A stretch of DNA of 64,000 bases from Campylobacter massiliensis (GTDB taxonomy: Bacteria > Campylobacterota > Campylobacteria > Campylobacterales > Campylobacteraceae): positions 868,001 through 932,000 of the forward strand of contig NZ_JACLZK010000001.1 in NCBI RefSeq assembly GCF_014253065.1. The letters run 5' to 3'. Position 1 is the first letter of the stretch; each line of letters opens with the position of its first letter. Position numbers and translations under genes: made by a program. Below the pieces are notes generated by a model. It searched no databases, was not told the origin of the DNA, and was given only the letters and a program-made list of their open reading frames with translations. Positions 44,949-52,989 of this stretch are shown piece by piece.

Positions 44949-45572
44949 ATGAAATTTGCGGAAAAAATAGCGAAATTCGCAGACAGCCGTCTGCCGTGGG
45001 CGATCCTCGTAGCGGTGAGCGTGGGACTCGTGATCCTCGCGCACTCGCTGTTTCAAAACTACGTCTATATGCCGCCTTGCGAGCAGTGCGTCTATATCCG
45101 CTTTGCCTTTTTGTGCATGGCGCTAGGAGGCCTGGTCGCGATCGTAAATCCTAAAAATTTACTCCTCGCCGCACTTGGCTACCTGTTAGCGTTTTGGGGC
45201 GCGATCCAGGGCATAATGTATAGCGCCAAACTAATCAAAATCCACGACGCCGTCCACGGAGACGATCCCTTTGGCGTGCAGGGCTGCTCGACCGAGCCGC
45301 ACTATCCGTTCGGACTGCCGCTTGAAAAGTGGGCGCCTGACTGGTTCTTGCCTACGGGCGACTGCGGCTACGATAATCCGATGGTTCCCGACGGCGTCAC
45401 GCTAAGCAGCTTTCAGAAGTATCTCGTCGATCTTTATGGGGACGGCTGGTACCTGATCCCATCAAGCAAATTTATGTCGATGGCCGACTGCACGCTTATC
45501 GGCTTTGGCGTCTGCTTCGTCGTGCTCGCCACGATGTTTATTTGCAAAATTTTAACTCTGAAAAAAGCTTAA
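44949..45572 (+). CDS. dsbI: DsbI, membrane partner that re-oxidises DsbL
   Basis: 207 residues with four membrane helices. The quinone-linked pair is C44-E-Q-C47 and the periplasmic pair is C113 (QGCSTE) and C139 (GDCG), with HYPFGLPLEKWAPDWFLP between them as in DsbI rather than DsbB. It passes electrons from DsbL to quinone. It probably shares a transcript with dsbL. A palindromic terminator begins at its stop codon. Confidence 0.92.
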   Translation: MKFAEKIAKFADSRLPWAILVAVSVGLVILAHSLFQNYVYMPPCEQCVYIRFAFLCMALGGLVAIVNPKNLLLAALGYLLAFWGAIQGIMYSAKLIKIHDAVHGDDPFGVQGCSTEPHYPFGLPLEKWAPDWFLPTGDCGYDNPMVPDGVTLSSFQKYLVDLYGDGWYLIPSSKFMSMADCTLIGFGVCFVVLATMFICKILTLKKA

Positions 45573-45597
45573 ATCGGTCTAAATTTAGACCGATTTT
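45571..45597 (+). terminator. Terminator or attenuator between dsbI and the kinase gene
   Basis: AAATCGGTCTAAA (45571-45583) and TTTAGACCGATTT (45584-45596) form a continuous palindrome, folding as an 11-bp stem with a 4-base loop and ending in TTTT. It overlaps the dsbI stop and lies 15 bases before the kinase ATG, so it may reduce read-through into the two-component genes. Confidence 0.75.
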
Positions 45598-45611
45598 GCT
45601 ATACTCGCCGC

Positions 45612-47261
45612 ATGAGAGCCTTACGCGAACATAATTTTAAAATTTACTTCATCATCATTTTCGCAAGCCTTTTCGTGGTGCTTTTGGGCGTGAAAAACTA
45701 CGAGGACGCCAAGGCGCAGATCAAGGCGCTCGCGGATAAAAACAAGATCGCCGCTAGCGAAAATATCGTCGGGAATTTCTCGTTTTGGCTAGACGAGCGG
45801 CTGCACTCTTTGGTCCGCGCGGCTAAATTTATAGAAAACGCGGGCATCTCGCAAGATAGCGAAAAGCTGGGCGGCCTCATACGGCTTTTTAAAGAAAACT
45901 CCGCGGAATTCGACGCCTTGCAGTTTTTGCGCGAGGACGGGGAGATCTTCGTGGACGGCAAGGAGCTAGGCGAGAACGAAGCTATGCCAAAGAGTCTGCG
46001 CACGGGGCTTGTGTGGTTTGAAGAGACCAAAAGCACGCTAGCGCCCACGGTAAATTTTATGCAACGCCATAAAATTTTGGGCGAGCCGACGCTAAATTTA
46101 TGCGTGCCCGTGCTGGACGGCGGCTCGTTTGCGGGGGTGTTTTGCGGCGTGGTGAAGCTGCAAAACATACTAAAAAATATGGAAAAATTTAAGCTTGCGC
46201 CCGATTCATACGCCTTCATCGTCACTCACGGCGGCGAAATTTTAACGCCGATGAAGGATGCCGCACTAAAAAAGCAGATCGAGGATAAATTTAAAGAGCT
46301 TTTTTTGCGCGACGAGGACATCACGAGCCTAAATATCGGATCAAATTTTATCTCCGTCGCCGAGATCCCCACGCTAAACTGGTTCATCGGCGCAGGTACG
46401 GATAACGAAAAGGAGCTCGCCGCGCTACTCAACTCCGTGCTAAAAAACGCCCTCATCCTGCTTTTTGCGTTCGCGGCGCTGGCGCTGGTGGCAAATTTCC
46501 TCCACAACTTTATGTATTCAAAAATCAAAAATCTGCAGGACGACTACGAGGCCCTGCTAAAGCACAAAGCGCGTATGAGCGAGGCGGGCGAGCTAATCAG
46601 CGGCATCAATCATCAGTTTATCCAGCCGGTTAATTCGCTAAATTTGATGATCTCAAGCTTGCTTATGCTGCAAAAAGACGGCAAGCTAGACGCCGCGACG
46701 CTAGAGAGTATGCTGCAAAAAGGCCAAGCTGCGACCGTGCTTTTAAGCGATACGATCGAGATTTTTAGAAATTTTTATAAAAGCAGCGACAGCCCGCAAA
46801 AATTTAGCGTGCAGCGCTGCATAAAAGACCTGCTAAAGCTCATGCACACCGAGCTTAGCAAGGCAAACGTCTCGGTAAGCCTGCGCGAGTTTAAAGACGA
46901 AGAGGCCACGCAGCGGATGGGCATCGTGCAGCAAATTTTACTCATCCTCATTCACAACGCCAAAGACGCAGTCGTGGAACGGTACAAAGACGAAATCACC
47001 AAGCGGCAAATTTTTATCGAAGTCAAATTTGAAAACGGCATGTGCAAAATATCCGTCACAGACTACGGCAGCGGCGTGAGCAAGGCGGCTCGGGATAAAA
47101 TTTTAACCCAGCCAAAAACCACCAAAAAGCAAGGAAGCGGCATCGGGCTGTATTTTGGCAAAAAGCTAGCAAACAAAAAGCTCGCAGGCGACATTAGGCT
47201 TCTAAGCGCGGGCGATCCGACGACGTTTGAGCTGAGCTTTGAGATAAATTTAAAGGAGTGA
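45612..47261 (+). CDS. Cache-type sensor histidine kinase next to the AssT-Dsb cluster
   Basis: 549 residues. A membrane helix (FKIYFIIIFASLFVVLLGV, about 9-27), a large periplasmic Cache-like sensor (FWLDERLHSLVRAAKFIENA, then TLNLCVPVLDGGSFAGVFCG) and a second helix (about 275-297) precede the kinase. The phospho-acceptor region reads SGINHQFIQPVNSL, and the ATPase has LLILIHNAKDAVVE and KKQGSGIGLYFGK. It is followed after one base by its response regulator. Sensing of an aromatic or sulfated ligand for the assT system is a reasonable guess from position only. Confidence 0.88.
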   Translation: MRALREHNFKIYFIIIFASLFVVLLGVKNYEDAKAQIKALADKNKIAASENIVGNFSFWLDERLHSLVRAAKFIENAGISQDSEKLGGLIRLFKENSAEFDALQFLREDGEIFVDGKELGENEAMPKSLRTGLVWFEETKSTLAPTVNFMQRHKILGEPTLNLCVPVLDGGSFAGVFCGVVKLQNILKNMEKFKLAPDSYAFIVTHGGEILTPMKDAALKKQIEDKFKELFLRDEDITSLNIGSNFISVAEIPTLNWFIGAGTDNEKELAALLNSVLKNALILLFAFAALALVANFLHNFMYSKIKNLQDDYEALLKHKARMSEAGELISGINHQFIQPVNSLNLMISSLLMLQKDGKLDAATLESMLQKGQAATVLLSDTIEIFRNFYKSSDSPQKFSVQRCIKDLLKLMHTELSKANVSVSLREFKDEEATQRMGIVQQILLILIHNAKDAVVERYKDEITKRQIFIEVKFENGMCKISVTDYGSGVSKAARDKILTQPKTTKKQGSGIGLYFGKKLANKKLAGDIRLLSAGDPTTFELSFEINLKE

Positions 47262-47262
47262 G

Positions 47263-47949
47263 ATGCAAGAGCACTTAAAGCTGCTTAAAGACCTGACCGT
47301 CCTCATCGTAGAAGACGACGAGATCGCAAGAGAGCTGCTAATAGGCGGGCTAAAGCCCTACTGCCTAAGCGTCTGGGGCGCGGCGGACGGGCTGGAGGGG
47401 CTGGAGCGCTTTAAAAAGCTAGCTCCCGCCGTCGTCATCACCGACATCCACATGCCCGCGATGAACGGCTTTGAGATGATAAAAGAGATACTGCGCATCA
47501 AACCCACGCAAAAATTTATCGTCTTTACCTCCTACGATACCGACGACAACCTCATCAAAAGCATTGAACACGGCGCAGCGTCATTTCTAAAAAAGCCCGT
47601 CGATATCGCCGCACTCTGCCGCCTGCTCGTGGCTCTAACCTACGAAAAGGGCGAAAAGCTCGTGCGCTTAAGCCCACAAACCAGCATAAATCTCGCCAAA
47701 GAAAAAATCTACAAAAACGGCGAGGAGATTTATCTATCATTTTTGCAAAACAAGCTCTTTTGGCTCTTTGCGTATAATCTAAACAAGCTCGTAAGCTACG
47801 AGATGATAGAGGAGTTCGTCTATGAGGGCGAGCTGCCTAGCAAGGGCGCGATACAAAACGTCGTGCTGAGGCTAAAGCGGGAGCTGGGGGTGAGGTTTAA
47901 AAATATCAGCGAAAGTGGATATATACTGCTAAGCGGCGATCAAATTTAA
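47263..47949 (+). CDS. Response regulator, OmpR-like
   Basis: 228 residues. The receiver domain has VLIVEDDEIARELL, the Asp in VVITDIHMPAMNGF, the Thr in FVFTSYDT and the Lys in FLKKPVD. The C-terminal winged helix (YLSFLQNKLFWLFAYNLNKL, GAIQNVVLRLKRELG, GYILLSG) binds DNA. It begins one base after the kinase stop. Its likely targets are the neighbouring assT/dsb promoters, an inference from context. Confidence 0.9.
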   Translation: MQEHLKLLKDLTVLIVEDDEIARELLIGGLKPYCLSVWGAADGLEGLERFKKLAPAVVITDIHMPAMNGFEMIKEILRIKPTQKFIVFTSYDTDDNLIKSIEHGAASFLKKPVDIAALCRLLVALTYEKGEKLVRLSPQTSINLAKEKIYKNGEEIYLSFLQNKLFWLFAYNLNKLVSYEMIEEFVYEGELPSKGAIQNVVLRLKRELGVRFKNISESGYILLSGDQI

Positions 47950-48060
47950 CTTTGCGGCTTGTCTTTTTGCCCTATACGGCGCCCGATTTCGCTGCGGGCT
48001 GCAGTCACGTATTATATATACGCTCCTTTGCCCTTGCTTATCCGCCTTGTCTATGACAAA

Positions 48061-48130
48061 AATACTTCGCCTTGTTTTTTTGCAGTCAAATTTTGGGTCA
48101 AATTTACAAATTTGAGTTGCCGAGACCCGC
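48061..48130 (+). repeat. Dispersed intergenic repeat (copy 3)
   Basis: AATACTTCGCCTTG, a T-run, AGTCAAATTTTGGGTCAAAT, a short spacer, then GCCGAGACCCGC. It is in the same order as the copies at 38499 (minus) and 52529 (plus) but with a shorter middle. Confidence 0.65.
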
Positions 48131-48192
48131 CCCTCAAAAATGTCAAATTCGAGTTTTTAAATTTGTAAATTTAGCAGGATATGAGATAAATA

Positions 48193-48312
48193 TTCCAGAC
48201 GTCGGTAGGCGTAGTTTAAATAGCTTTTGATTAGGAGTGACGGGAGCATACATATAGTATGTGACCGAGCGCCTTAATCAAAAACTACTTTTGAAATCCG
48301 TCAAGCGCGGGG
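48193..48312. repeat. Long imperfect hairpin of about 115 nt
   Basis: Nested pairs converge on one apex: GTAGTT/AACTAC, TTTTGATTA/TAATCAAAA, CGG/CCG and CATAC/GTATG around ATATA (near 48250-48262). It lies between the converging ends of the response regulator and the DsbI-like gene. It could be a bidirectional terminator, a small RNA or a copy of a palindromic intergenic repeat. Confidence 0.5.
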
Positions 48313-48324
48313 AATCTCAGATTT

Positions 48325-48846
48325 TTAAATTTGATTAATTTCGCTGCTACGCGCATTATACACAAACCAACTCAAAATCATCACCAAACAAAACGCCCCA
48401 AACGCCGCAAAAAACGCAAAATTCGCCCACGCATAAATTTTGATAAATCCCGCCTCGTTTGCCGCGCTAAAATCAGGCGCAAAAAGGCTCGGATAAATTT
48501 CGTTTAGCGGTAGCGCGAAAGGAAAGCTAATCTCGCTAACGCCACTAAAATCGCTCGTAGAGTAATCAAGCCCAAATATCACGCCCAAAAAAATCAGGAA
48601 AAATCCCGCGAGCTTGATGCCAAATACCTTAGGCGCGCACATCGCTACGCATACGCCAAACGCCGCAAACAGCGTCGCAAAGCGTAGCTTTACTACGAGA
48701 GCGTCAGCTACCGTGCCGCCTAAAAACAGCTCGCACAAGATAAATTTGACCGCCAAAATCGCGAGCAACGCCGCCCAAAATACCCGCCTTCGCTGCAAGT
48801 TATAAACAAAGCAGACAAAGCCCTTGTTTTCGATATTATAGTCCAT
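48325..48846 (-). CDS. DsbI-like membrane protein lacking the catalytic cysteines
   Basis: 173 residues, four predicted membrane helices. It aligns with DsbI (44949-45572): LRFATLFAAFGVCVAMCAPK matches IRFAFLCMALGGLVAIVNPK, and ISFPFALPLNEIYPSLFAPD matches HYPFGLPLEKWAPDWFLP. At the CEQC position this protein has DALV, and the first periplasmic Cys is Val (GVSE). The four remaining Cys (12, 38, 66, 70) are elsewhere. It starts at the last base of the DsbA-like gene (TAATG), so it occupies the DsbI position of a second assT-dsb operon. It cannot run the DsbI reaction; it may be a structural partner or a decaying copy. The homology is my alignment by eye. Confidence 0.65.
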   Translation of the reverse strand: MDYNIENKGFVCFVYNLQRRRVFWAALLAILAVKFILCELFLGGTVADALVVKLRFATLFAAFGVCVAMCAPKVFGIKLAGFFLIFLGVIFGLDYSTSDFSGVSEISFPFALPLNEIYPSLFAPDFSAANEAGFIKIYAWANFAFFAAFGAFCLVMILSWFVYNARSSEINQI

Positions 48847-49499
48847 TATTTTGCTAGCAGCTCCCTCACTGCCGCCGCCATCGCGTCTACCGAACCGATC
48901 GCCTTCACGTTGATCAGGTACTTACCGCCGACCACGTATGCGGGCACGCCTTGGATCTTCGCCACGTCGTAGCTATCGTCCCATGTTTTTAGGATCTCTT
49001 GCGCACGCTCGCTGGCTAGAGCCTTGTCGTAGTCCGCGTCGTTCACGCCTGCCGCGCTAAGTGCCTCTTTGATAAACCTAGCCTTATCTTTGCCGCCGTT
49101 AAAATCGTCGTCCTTATCGTGAGTGGCCTTGTAGATCGCAAATTTGGCCTTTTTAAATTTAGACTTGTCGCTTAGCAAACTAACGTCGTTAGCCTCGTCC
49201 AAAACGATCATCGCTGCAAAAATTTTGCTCGCCGTTTCGCCCAGCTTGCCTTTGGTTTTTAGGTGGTACGGGATAAATTTGACTCCGTCTAGCTCGCTAA
49301 ATAGCTTCGGCGTGACGGTTCGGTCAAATTTATAGCAGTGGACGCACTCGTAGCTAAAGACCTTTACGACGCTATCTTTTGGTACGCTTAGAGGCTTTTC
49401 TAGCGTCTGATAGTCCGTGCCCTCCTCTAGCGCGTTTGCACCGATGCCGAGCAAGCAAACGGCGGCTAGAGCTCGTATAATCTTGGAGATCGCTTTCAT
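48846..49499 (-). CDS. DsbL/DsbA-like oxidase with a CVHC active site
   Basis: 217 residues with a signal peptide (ALAAVCLLGIGANA). The active site is C52-V-H-C55 and the cis-Pro loop is GVPAYVV. Much of the chain matches DsbL at 44283 (FHLKTKG-like YHLKTKG, DSYDVAKIQGVPA). CxHC is the DsbA-type dipeptide, while the first copy has CPFC, so their redox potentials should differ. It lies downstream of the second assT and overlaps the DsbI-like gene, so it is likely the oxidase for that AssT. Confidence 0.9.
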   Translation of the reverse strand: MKAISKIIRALAAVCLLGIGANALEEGTDYQTLEKPLSVPKDSVVKVFSYECVHCYKFDRTVTPKLFSELDGVKFIPYHLKTKGKLGETASKIFAAMIVLDEANDVSLLSDKSKFKKAKFAIYKATHDKDDDFNGGKDKARFIKEALSAAGVNDADYDKALASERAQEILKTWDDSYDVAKIQGVPAYVVGGKYLINVKAIGSVDAMAAAVRELLAK

Positions 49500-49751
49500 C
49501 GAATTTCCTTTACGGTAATTTTTAAAGATTGTATAAAATAAAGGGTAAATTTGAGATTAAGCGGGCTAAGCTCGGCAAATTTGACGGGTTAAATTTGACG
49601 GCGTTGCGGATAAAATTTCGGCAAGCGGGTTAAATTTAAACAAAGCGGCGAGCCGAATTTTCTCTCAAATTTTACTCGCCGCAAAATCCTAAATCCAGCC
49701 GCTCGCCCGATTTTGACGGCGGCTAGAAAAACTAAACCGGAAAGGTCAAAT

Positions 49752-51524
49752 TTAATAGTTAAAGATATTCGGATCGATCACCAGCGCGCGGTATGCCACG
49801 TCGTCTCTAGACGCGGACTCCACGTCCATCTCAAATTTGACGTCGTTGCTCTTCGGATCGATCTCCACAAGCACCATTTTGATCGTTTTATCGGGCTTTA
49901 GCAGATAGACGTTCGAGCTTGAGATGAAGTAGGTGCTTTTATCCTTTTGCCACTCCACGATGCTCGTAACCGCGCTATAGAAGTCAAATCCGCGCTCCTT
50001 GCCAAACTCCCACGTCTGCTCGACGGTGCCCTTTTGCTCGTCGATCTTATACTCGACCGCGCGTGAGTATTTTTGCTCTTTTAGCGCAGGCTGTTCCATG
50101 CCGCGGCCGTCGCCGTTGTCAAATACGCTGATGTGCTTAACTGGGCCCTTGTTGTCGTAGCGCGGAGTTAGCCACGCGGTATGCTGCGTCCACGACCAGT
50201 CGAAGTCGCCCTCGCATTTTGAGTTTTCGCACTTGATTTTGTTGCCGTTTTTATCCACTGGTACTAGCACTTTTTCCTTAAAGTCTGCGCTCCAGCCCTC
50301 AGGCGATGCGAGGATCCATTTTACCTTTTTGTCGCGGCCGATCTTAACGATGCCTTGGTGGCGAAGCGAGAGGATGATACCGTCGTCGCTAGGATCGTGC
50401 GAGATCGAGTTTACGTGCGCCCAGTTGCGTCCCGTGCCGGTCGAAGTCACGTCGCCGAATGGCAGATCGTCGCTGATCTTGATCTCTTTGGCGTCCATGT
50501 CGATATTTAGGCACACGGCGCGAGCGTCAAGAGCCTTGATGAGGCTGCTGCGGTAGACGTTTTTGCCGAAAATTTCATTCAGATCCCACTCGTCCACGAC
50601 CTTGCCGCTGCCGTCCACTTCGATGATGTGATCTCTGATCGTGTGCGAGATCCTGCCGTCTGCGTGGTGGTAGTTGTATTTGCCGACGCGAAGCAGTAAG
50701 TGATCACCCTTTAGCGGCATCACCTCGTGGCTAAGGTCGATGTAGCCGCGCGGTAGCTCGCGATTATACACCTCCTTGCCCATCATATCGTAGCGCATAT
50801 ATCGCTGTGCCATACCCCAGCTCAGATCGCCGTTTGGCAGCTGATGAAAGCCCATCATCATGCCGCCGTCCATAACCCTGCGCTCGCTGCGGTCGTAAAA
50901 TTTCTGATAGTCCAGATACCATCTGACCTCGCCCTGCGTATCGACGACGAAATTTTCGGTGAAATCATTCCAGCTAGCGGCACCGCCGTTTTTCCAATCA
51001 AGCGGCTTATAAACGCTCGTGATGGTGTTGTTGATGAGATAGAGTCTATTTTTAAACGCAGGATCGACCTTTTTAACCTTCATCTTTTGCATATGGCTAA
51101 ATCTATAATCACGGCTATACGTCACGATCGGCTGAGCGTAAATTTTATACTTTTCGACCTTCTTTTCGCCGTTAAAAACGTAGCTTACCTCGACCTCGTT
51201 TAGATAGTCCGGATACAGCCCCCAGATCGGCACGCCGTCATGCGTCAGTAGCGCATGCTCGGAGACGTTATAGGCGATGTCGATGCCGCCGTTAGGTTTG
51301 CCCAGAACCCGCACGTGGATATCCTTGATGTCCTTGCCCGCACGATCAATAACGGCCGTTAGAGGCGCCACGTCGTATGGGTTGATAAACACCGAGCCAA
51401 GCTCGCCTTGGGTTTTTACCTGATGTGCCAAAACGCCCGCACTCGCAGTCTGCGGCACCGCTATAAACGCGCCGCTTGCCAAAGCCGCAGCCAAAACGAT
51501 AGAACCGAAAAAATTCTTACGCAT
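49752..51524 (-). CDS. assT: Periplasmic arylsulfate sulfotransferase, second copy
   Basis: 590 residues with a Sec signal (IVLAAALASGAFIAVPQTASA). It has the same layout as the first copy: GELGSVFINPYDVAPLTAVI, NWAHVNSISHDPSDDGII, the catalytic His in SLRHQG, and the Cys pair CENSKC before GDFDWSWTQHTA. The two copies are clearly paralogous but well diverged, so the duplication is old and substrates may differ. It heads an assT - CVHC oxidase - DsbI-like unit, 250 bases ahead of the oxidase gene. Confidence 0.92.
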   Translation of the reverse strand: MRKNFFGSIVLAAALASGAFIAVPQTASAGVLAHQVKTQGELGSVFINPYDVAPLTAVIDRAGKDIKDIHVRVLGKPNGGIDIAYNVSEHALLTHDGVPIWGLYPDYLNEVEVSYVFNGEKKVEKYKIYAQPIVTYSRDYRFSHMQKMKVKKVDPAFKNRLYLINNTITSVYKPLDWKNGGAASWNDFTENFVVDTQGEVRWYLDYQKFYDRSERRVMDGGMMMGFHQLPNGDLSWGMAQRYMRYDMMGKEVYNRELPRGYIDLSHEVMPLKGDHLLLRVGKYNYHHADGRISHTIRDHIIEVDGSGKVVDEWDLNEIFGKNVYRSSLIKALDARAVCLNIDMDAKEIKISDDLPFGDVTSTGTGRNWAHVNSISHDPSDDGIILSLRHQGIVKIGRDKKVKWILASPEGWSADFKEKVLVPVDKNGNKIKCENSKCEGDFDWSWTQHTAWLTPRYDNKGPVKHISVFDNGDGRGMEQPALKEQKYSRAVEYKIDEQKGTVEQTWEFGKERGFDFYSAVTSIVEWQKDKSTYFISSSNVYLLKPDKTIKMVLVEIDPKSNDVKFEMDVESASRDDVAYRALVIDPNIFNY

Positions 51525-51725
51525 ATTCGTTCCTTTTGGGTAAATTTATCTAATTTTACTACCACCGAATCACATAATAATCATACTAGCTTTAAATTTT
51601 ACTTAAATATCAAATTTAAAGCTAAATATTAATATAAAGGCTTAAATTTTAACGCACAAACGAGCTGGGCAACTGATTAATTTTTGATATAATTAGTTTC
51701 TATTTATCAAATTTAAGGAGAAAAA

Positions 51726-51929
51726 ATGCCTTTCATAAACGTAAAAATGGCAGGCCCGGAGCCGACAAAAGAGCAAAAGCAAAAGCTAGTCGAAGAGATG
51801 ACCGAAACTATGGTACGCGTACTGGGTAAAAGTCGCGAACGAGTGCAAATTTATATCGAAACATACGACGCAAGCTCGATAGGCTCGGGCGGCAAGACGC
51901 TTGAGGAGATTAGAAAGGAGCAAAAATGA
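51726..51929 (+). CDS. 4-oxalocrotonate tautomerase family protein
   Basis: 67 residues, normal for the family. The catalytic proline follows the initiator Met (MPFINVKMAG), and the C-terminal Gly-rich turn is present. It forms small hexamers that interconvert enol and keto acids; the natural substrate is unknown. AAGGAG precedes the ATG and TATAAT lies at about 51689. The stop overlaps the start of bcp (ATGA), so the two are translationally coupled. Confidence 0.9.
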   Translation: MPFINVKMAGPEPTKEQKQKLVEEMTETMVRVLGKSRERVQIYIETYDASSIGSGGKTLEEIRKEQK

Positions 51930-52423
51930 GCGAATTTTCTAAAGAAGATTTGGAGCGAAAAATCACGCTAACAGCGGGCGATACGGCGCCCCAGTTTAGC
52001 CTAGAAAACAGCGACGGCGTAAGCGTGAGCCTAAAAGACTTCGTCGGTAAAAACGTCGTGCTGTACTTTTATCCAAAGGACAACACCCCCGGCTGTACGA
52101 CCGAAGCATGCGAATTTAGCGCACTTTACGACGACTTTATAGCCAAAGATACCGTGATCGTAGGCGTTAGTCCCGATAGCGTCAAGTCGCACGCGGGCTT
52201 TGCGCAAAAACAGAGCCTAAAACACATCCTGCTAAGCGACCCCGCGCACGAAGTCGCCAAACTCTACGGCGTCTGGCAGGTAAAGAAAAACTACGGCAGA
52301 GAGTATCTAGGCATCGCGCGCTCGACCTTTGTGATCGGTAAAGACGGCAAGATCGCGAAGGTGTATAAGAGCGTGAAGGCCAAGGAGCATGCGGCGAAGG
52401 TGCTAGCTGATCTTGTTAAATAA
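51926..52423 (+). CDS. bcp: Bcp-type thiol peroxidase (peroxiredoxin)
   Basis: 165 residues. The peroxidatic Cys is C57 in PKDNTPGCTTEACEF and the resolving Cys is C62, the five-residue spacing of alpha-type Bcp. FRGKNVVLYFYP-like KNVVLYFYPKD and the late STFVIGKDGKI are typical. It reduces hydrogen peroxide and organic peroxides in the cytoplasm. In operon with the tautomerase upstream. Repeat copies and poly-C tracts follow. Confidence 0.95.
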   Translation: MSEFSKEDLERKITLTAGDTAPQFSLENSDGVSVSLKDFVGKNVVLYFYPKDNTPGCTTEACEFSALYDDFIAKDTVIVGVSPDSVKSHAGFAQKQSLKHILLSDPAHEVAKLYGVWQVKKNYGREYLGIARSTFVIGKDGKIAKVYKSVKAKEHAAKVLADLVK

Positions 52424-52528
52424 ATTTGCTTAGCGGCTTGGCTTTTGAGCGTCTTTGAATGAGTTTGCAAAAATATCGCTGCGGCAACCTACGTGGTTAG
52501 CCTTGCTCATTTTTGCTTCACAACATTC

Positions 52529-52626
52529 AAATCCATCTCAAAATACTTTGCCTTGTTTTTTACGTTCAAATTTGAAGTCAAATTTTGTAAAAATCTGGTT
52601 TTAAATTTTACCCACCGAGACCCGCA
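52529..52626 (+). repeat. Dispersed intergenic repeat, full copy (copy 4)
   Basis: AATCCATCTCAAAATACTTT, GCCTTGTTTTTTACGTTCAA, ATTTGAAGTCAAATTTTG, spacer, then TTTAAATTTTACCCACCGAG and ACCCGCA. It is the best match to the reverse complement of 38499-38610. Confidence 0.7.
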
Positions 52627-52743
52627 CCGCAAAAACGCTAAATTTAGCTTAGTTAAGTTTTTGAGTTTCTTTGAGCAAAAACAACCGCTCAAGGGTTGTT
52701 TTTGCTTTATTGTAAGGGTGGGGGCTTAAATTGCGAAGTCGCT

Positions 52744-52766
52744 CCCCCCCCTTTAATCCCCCCCCC
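52744..52766. repeat. Twin poly-C tracts
   Basis: Eight C (52744-52751), TTTAAT, then nine C (52758-52766). Such tracts are slippage-prone in Campylobacter. They lie between bcp and the aldehyde dehydrogenase gene, about 220 bases before its start and outside any reading frame I can support. A hairpin GACGC-AAA-GCGTC and a short repeat piece (copy 6, 52826-52856, GGGTCTCAGCGGATCAAATT) follow in the same gap. Confidence 0.7.
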
Positions 52767-52989
52767 TACGACGCTTTTAAGGTGGCGACATAGCTTTGCT
52801 GACGCAAAGCGTCGCGAGTTTAAGCGATATGGGTCTCAGCGGATCAAATTTAAAATATTCCCCGCAAATTTAATCTAAATCCCGTCAAATTCCAGCTCAA
52901 ATTTTTGATAACGATTATTTTCTAATTATCAAAATATTTATAATGGAGGAGTAATATTTCAGTTATTAAATAATTTTAAAGGAGAAAAA

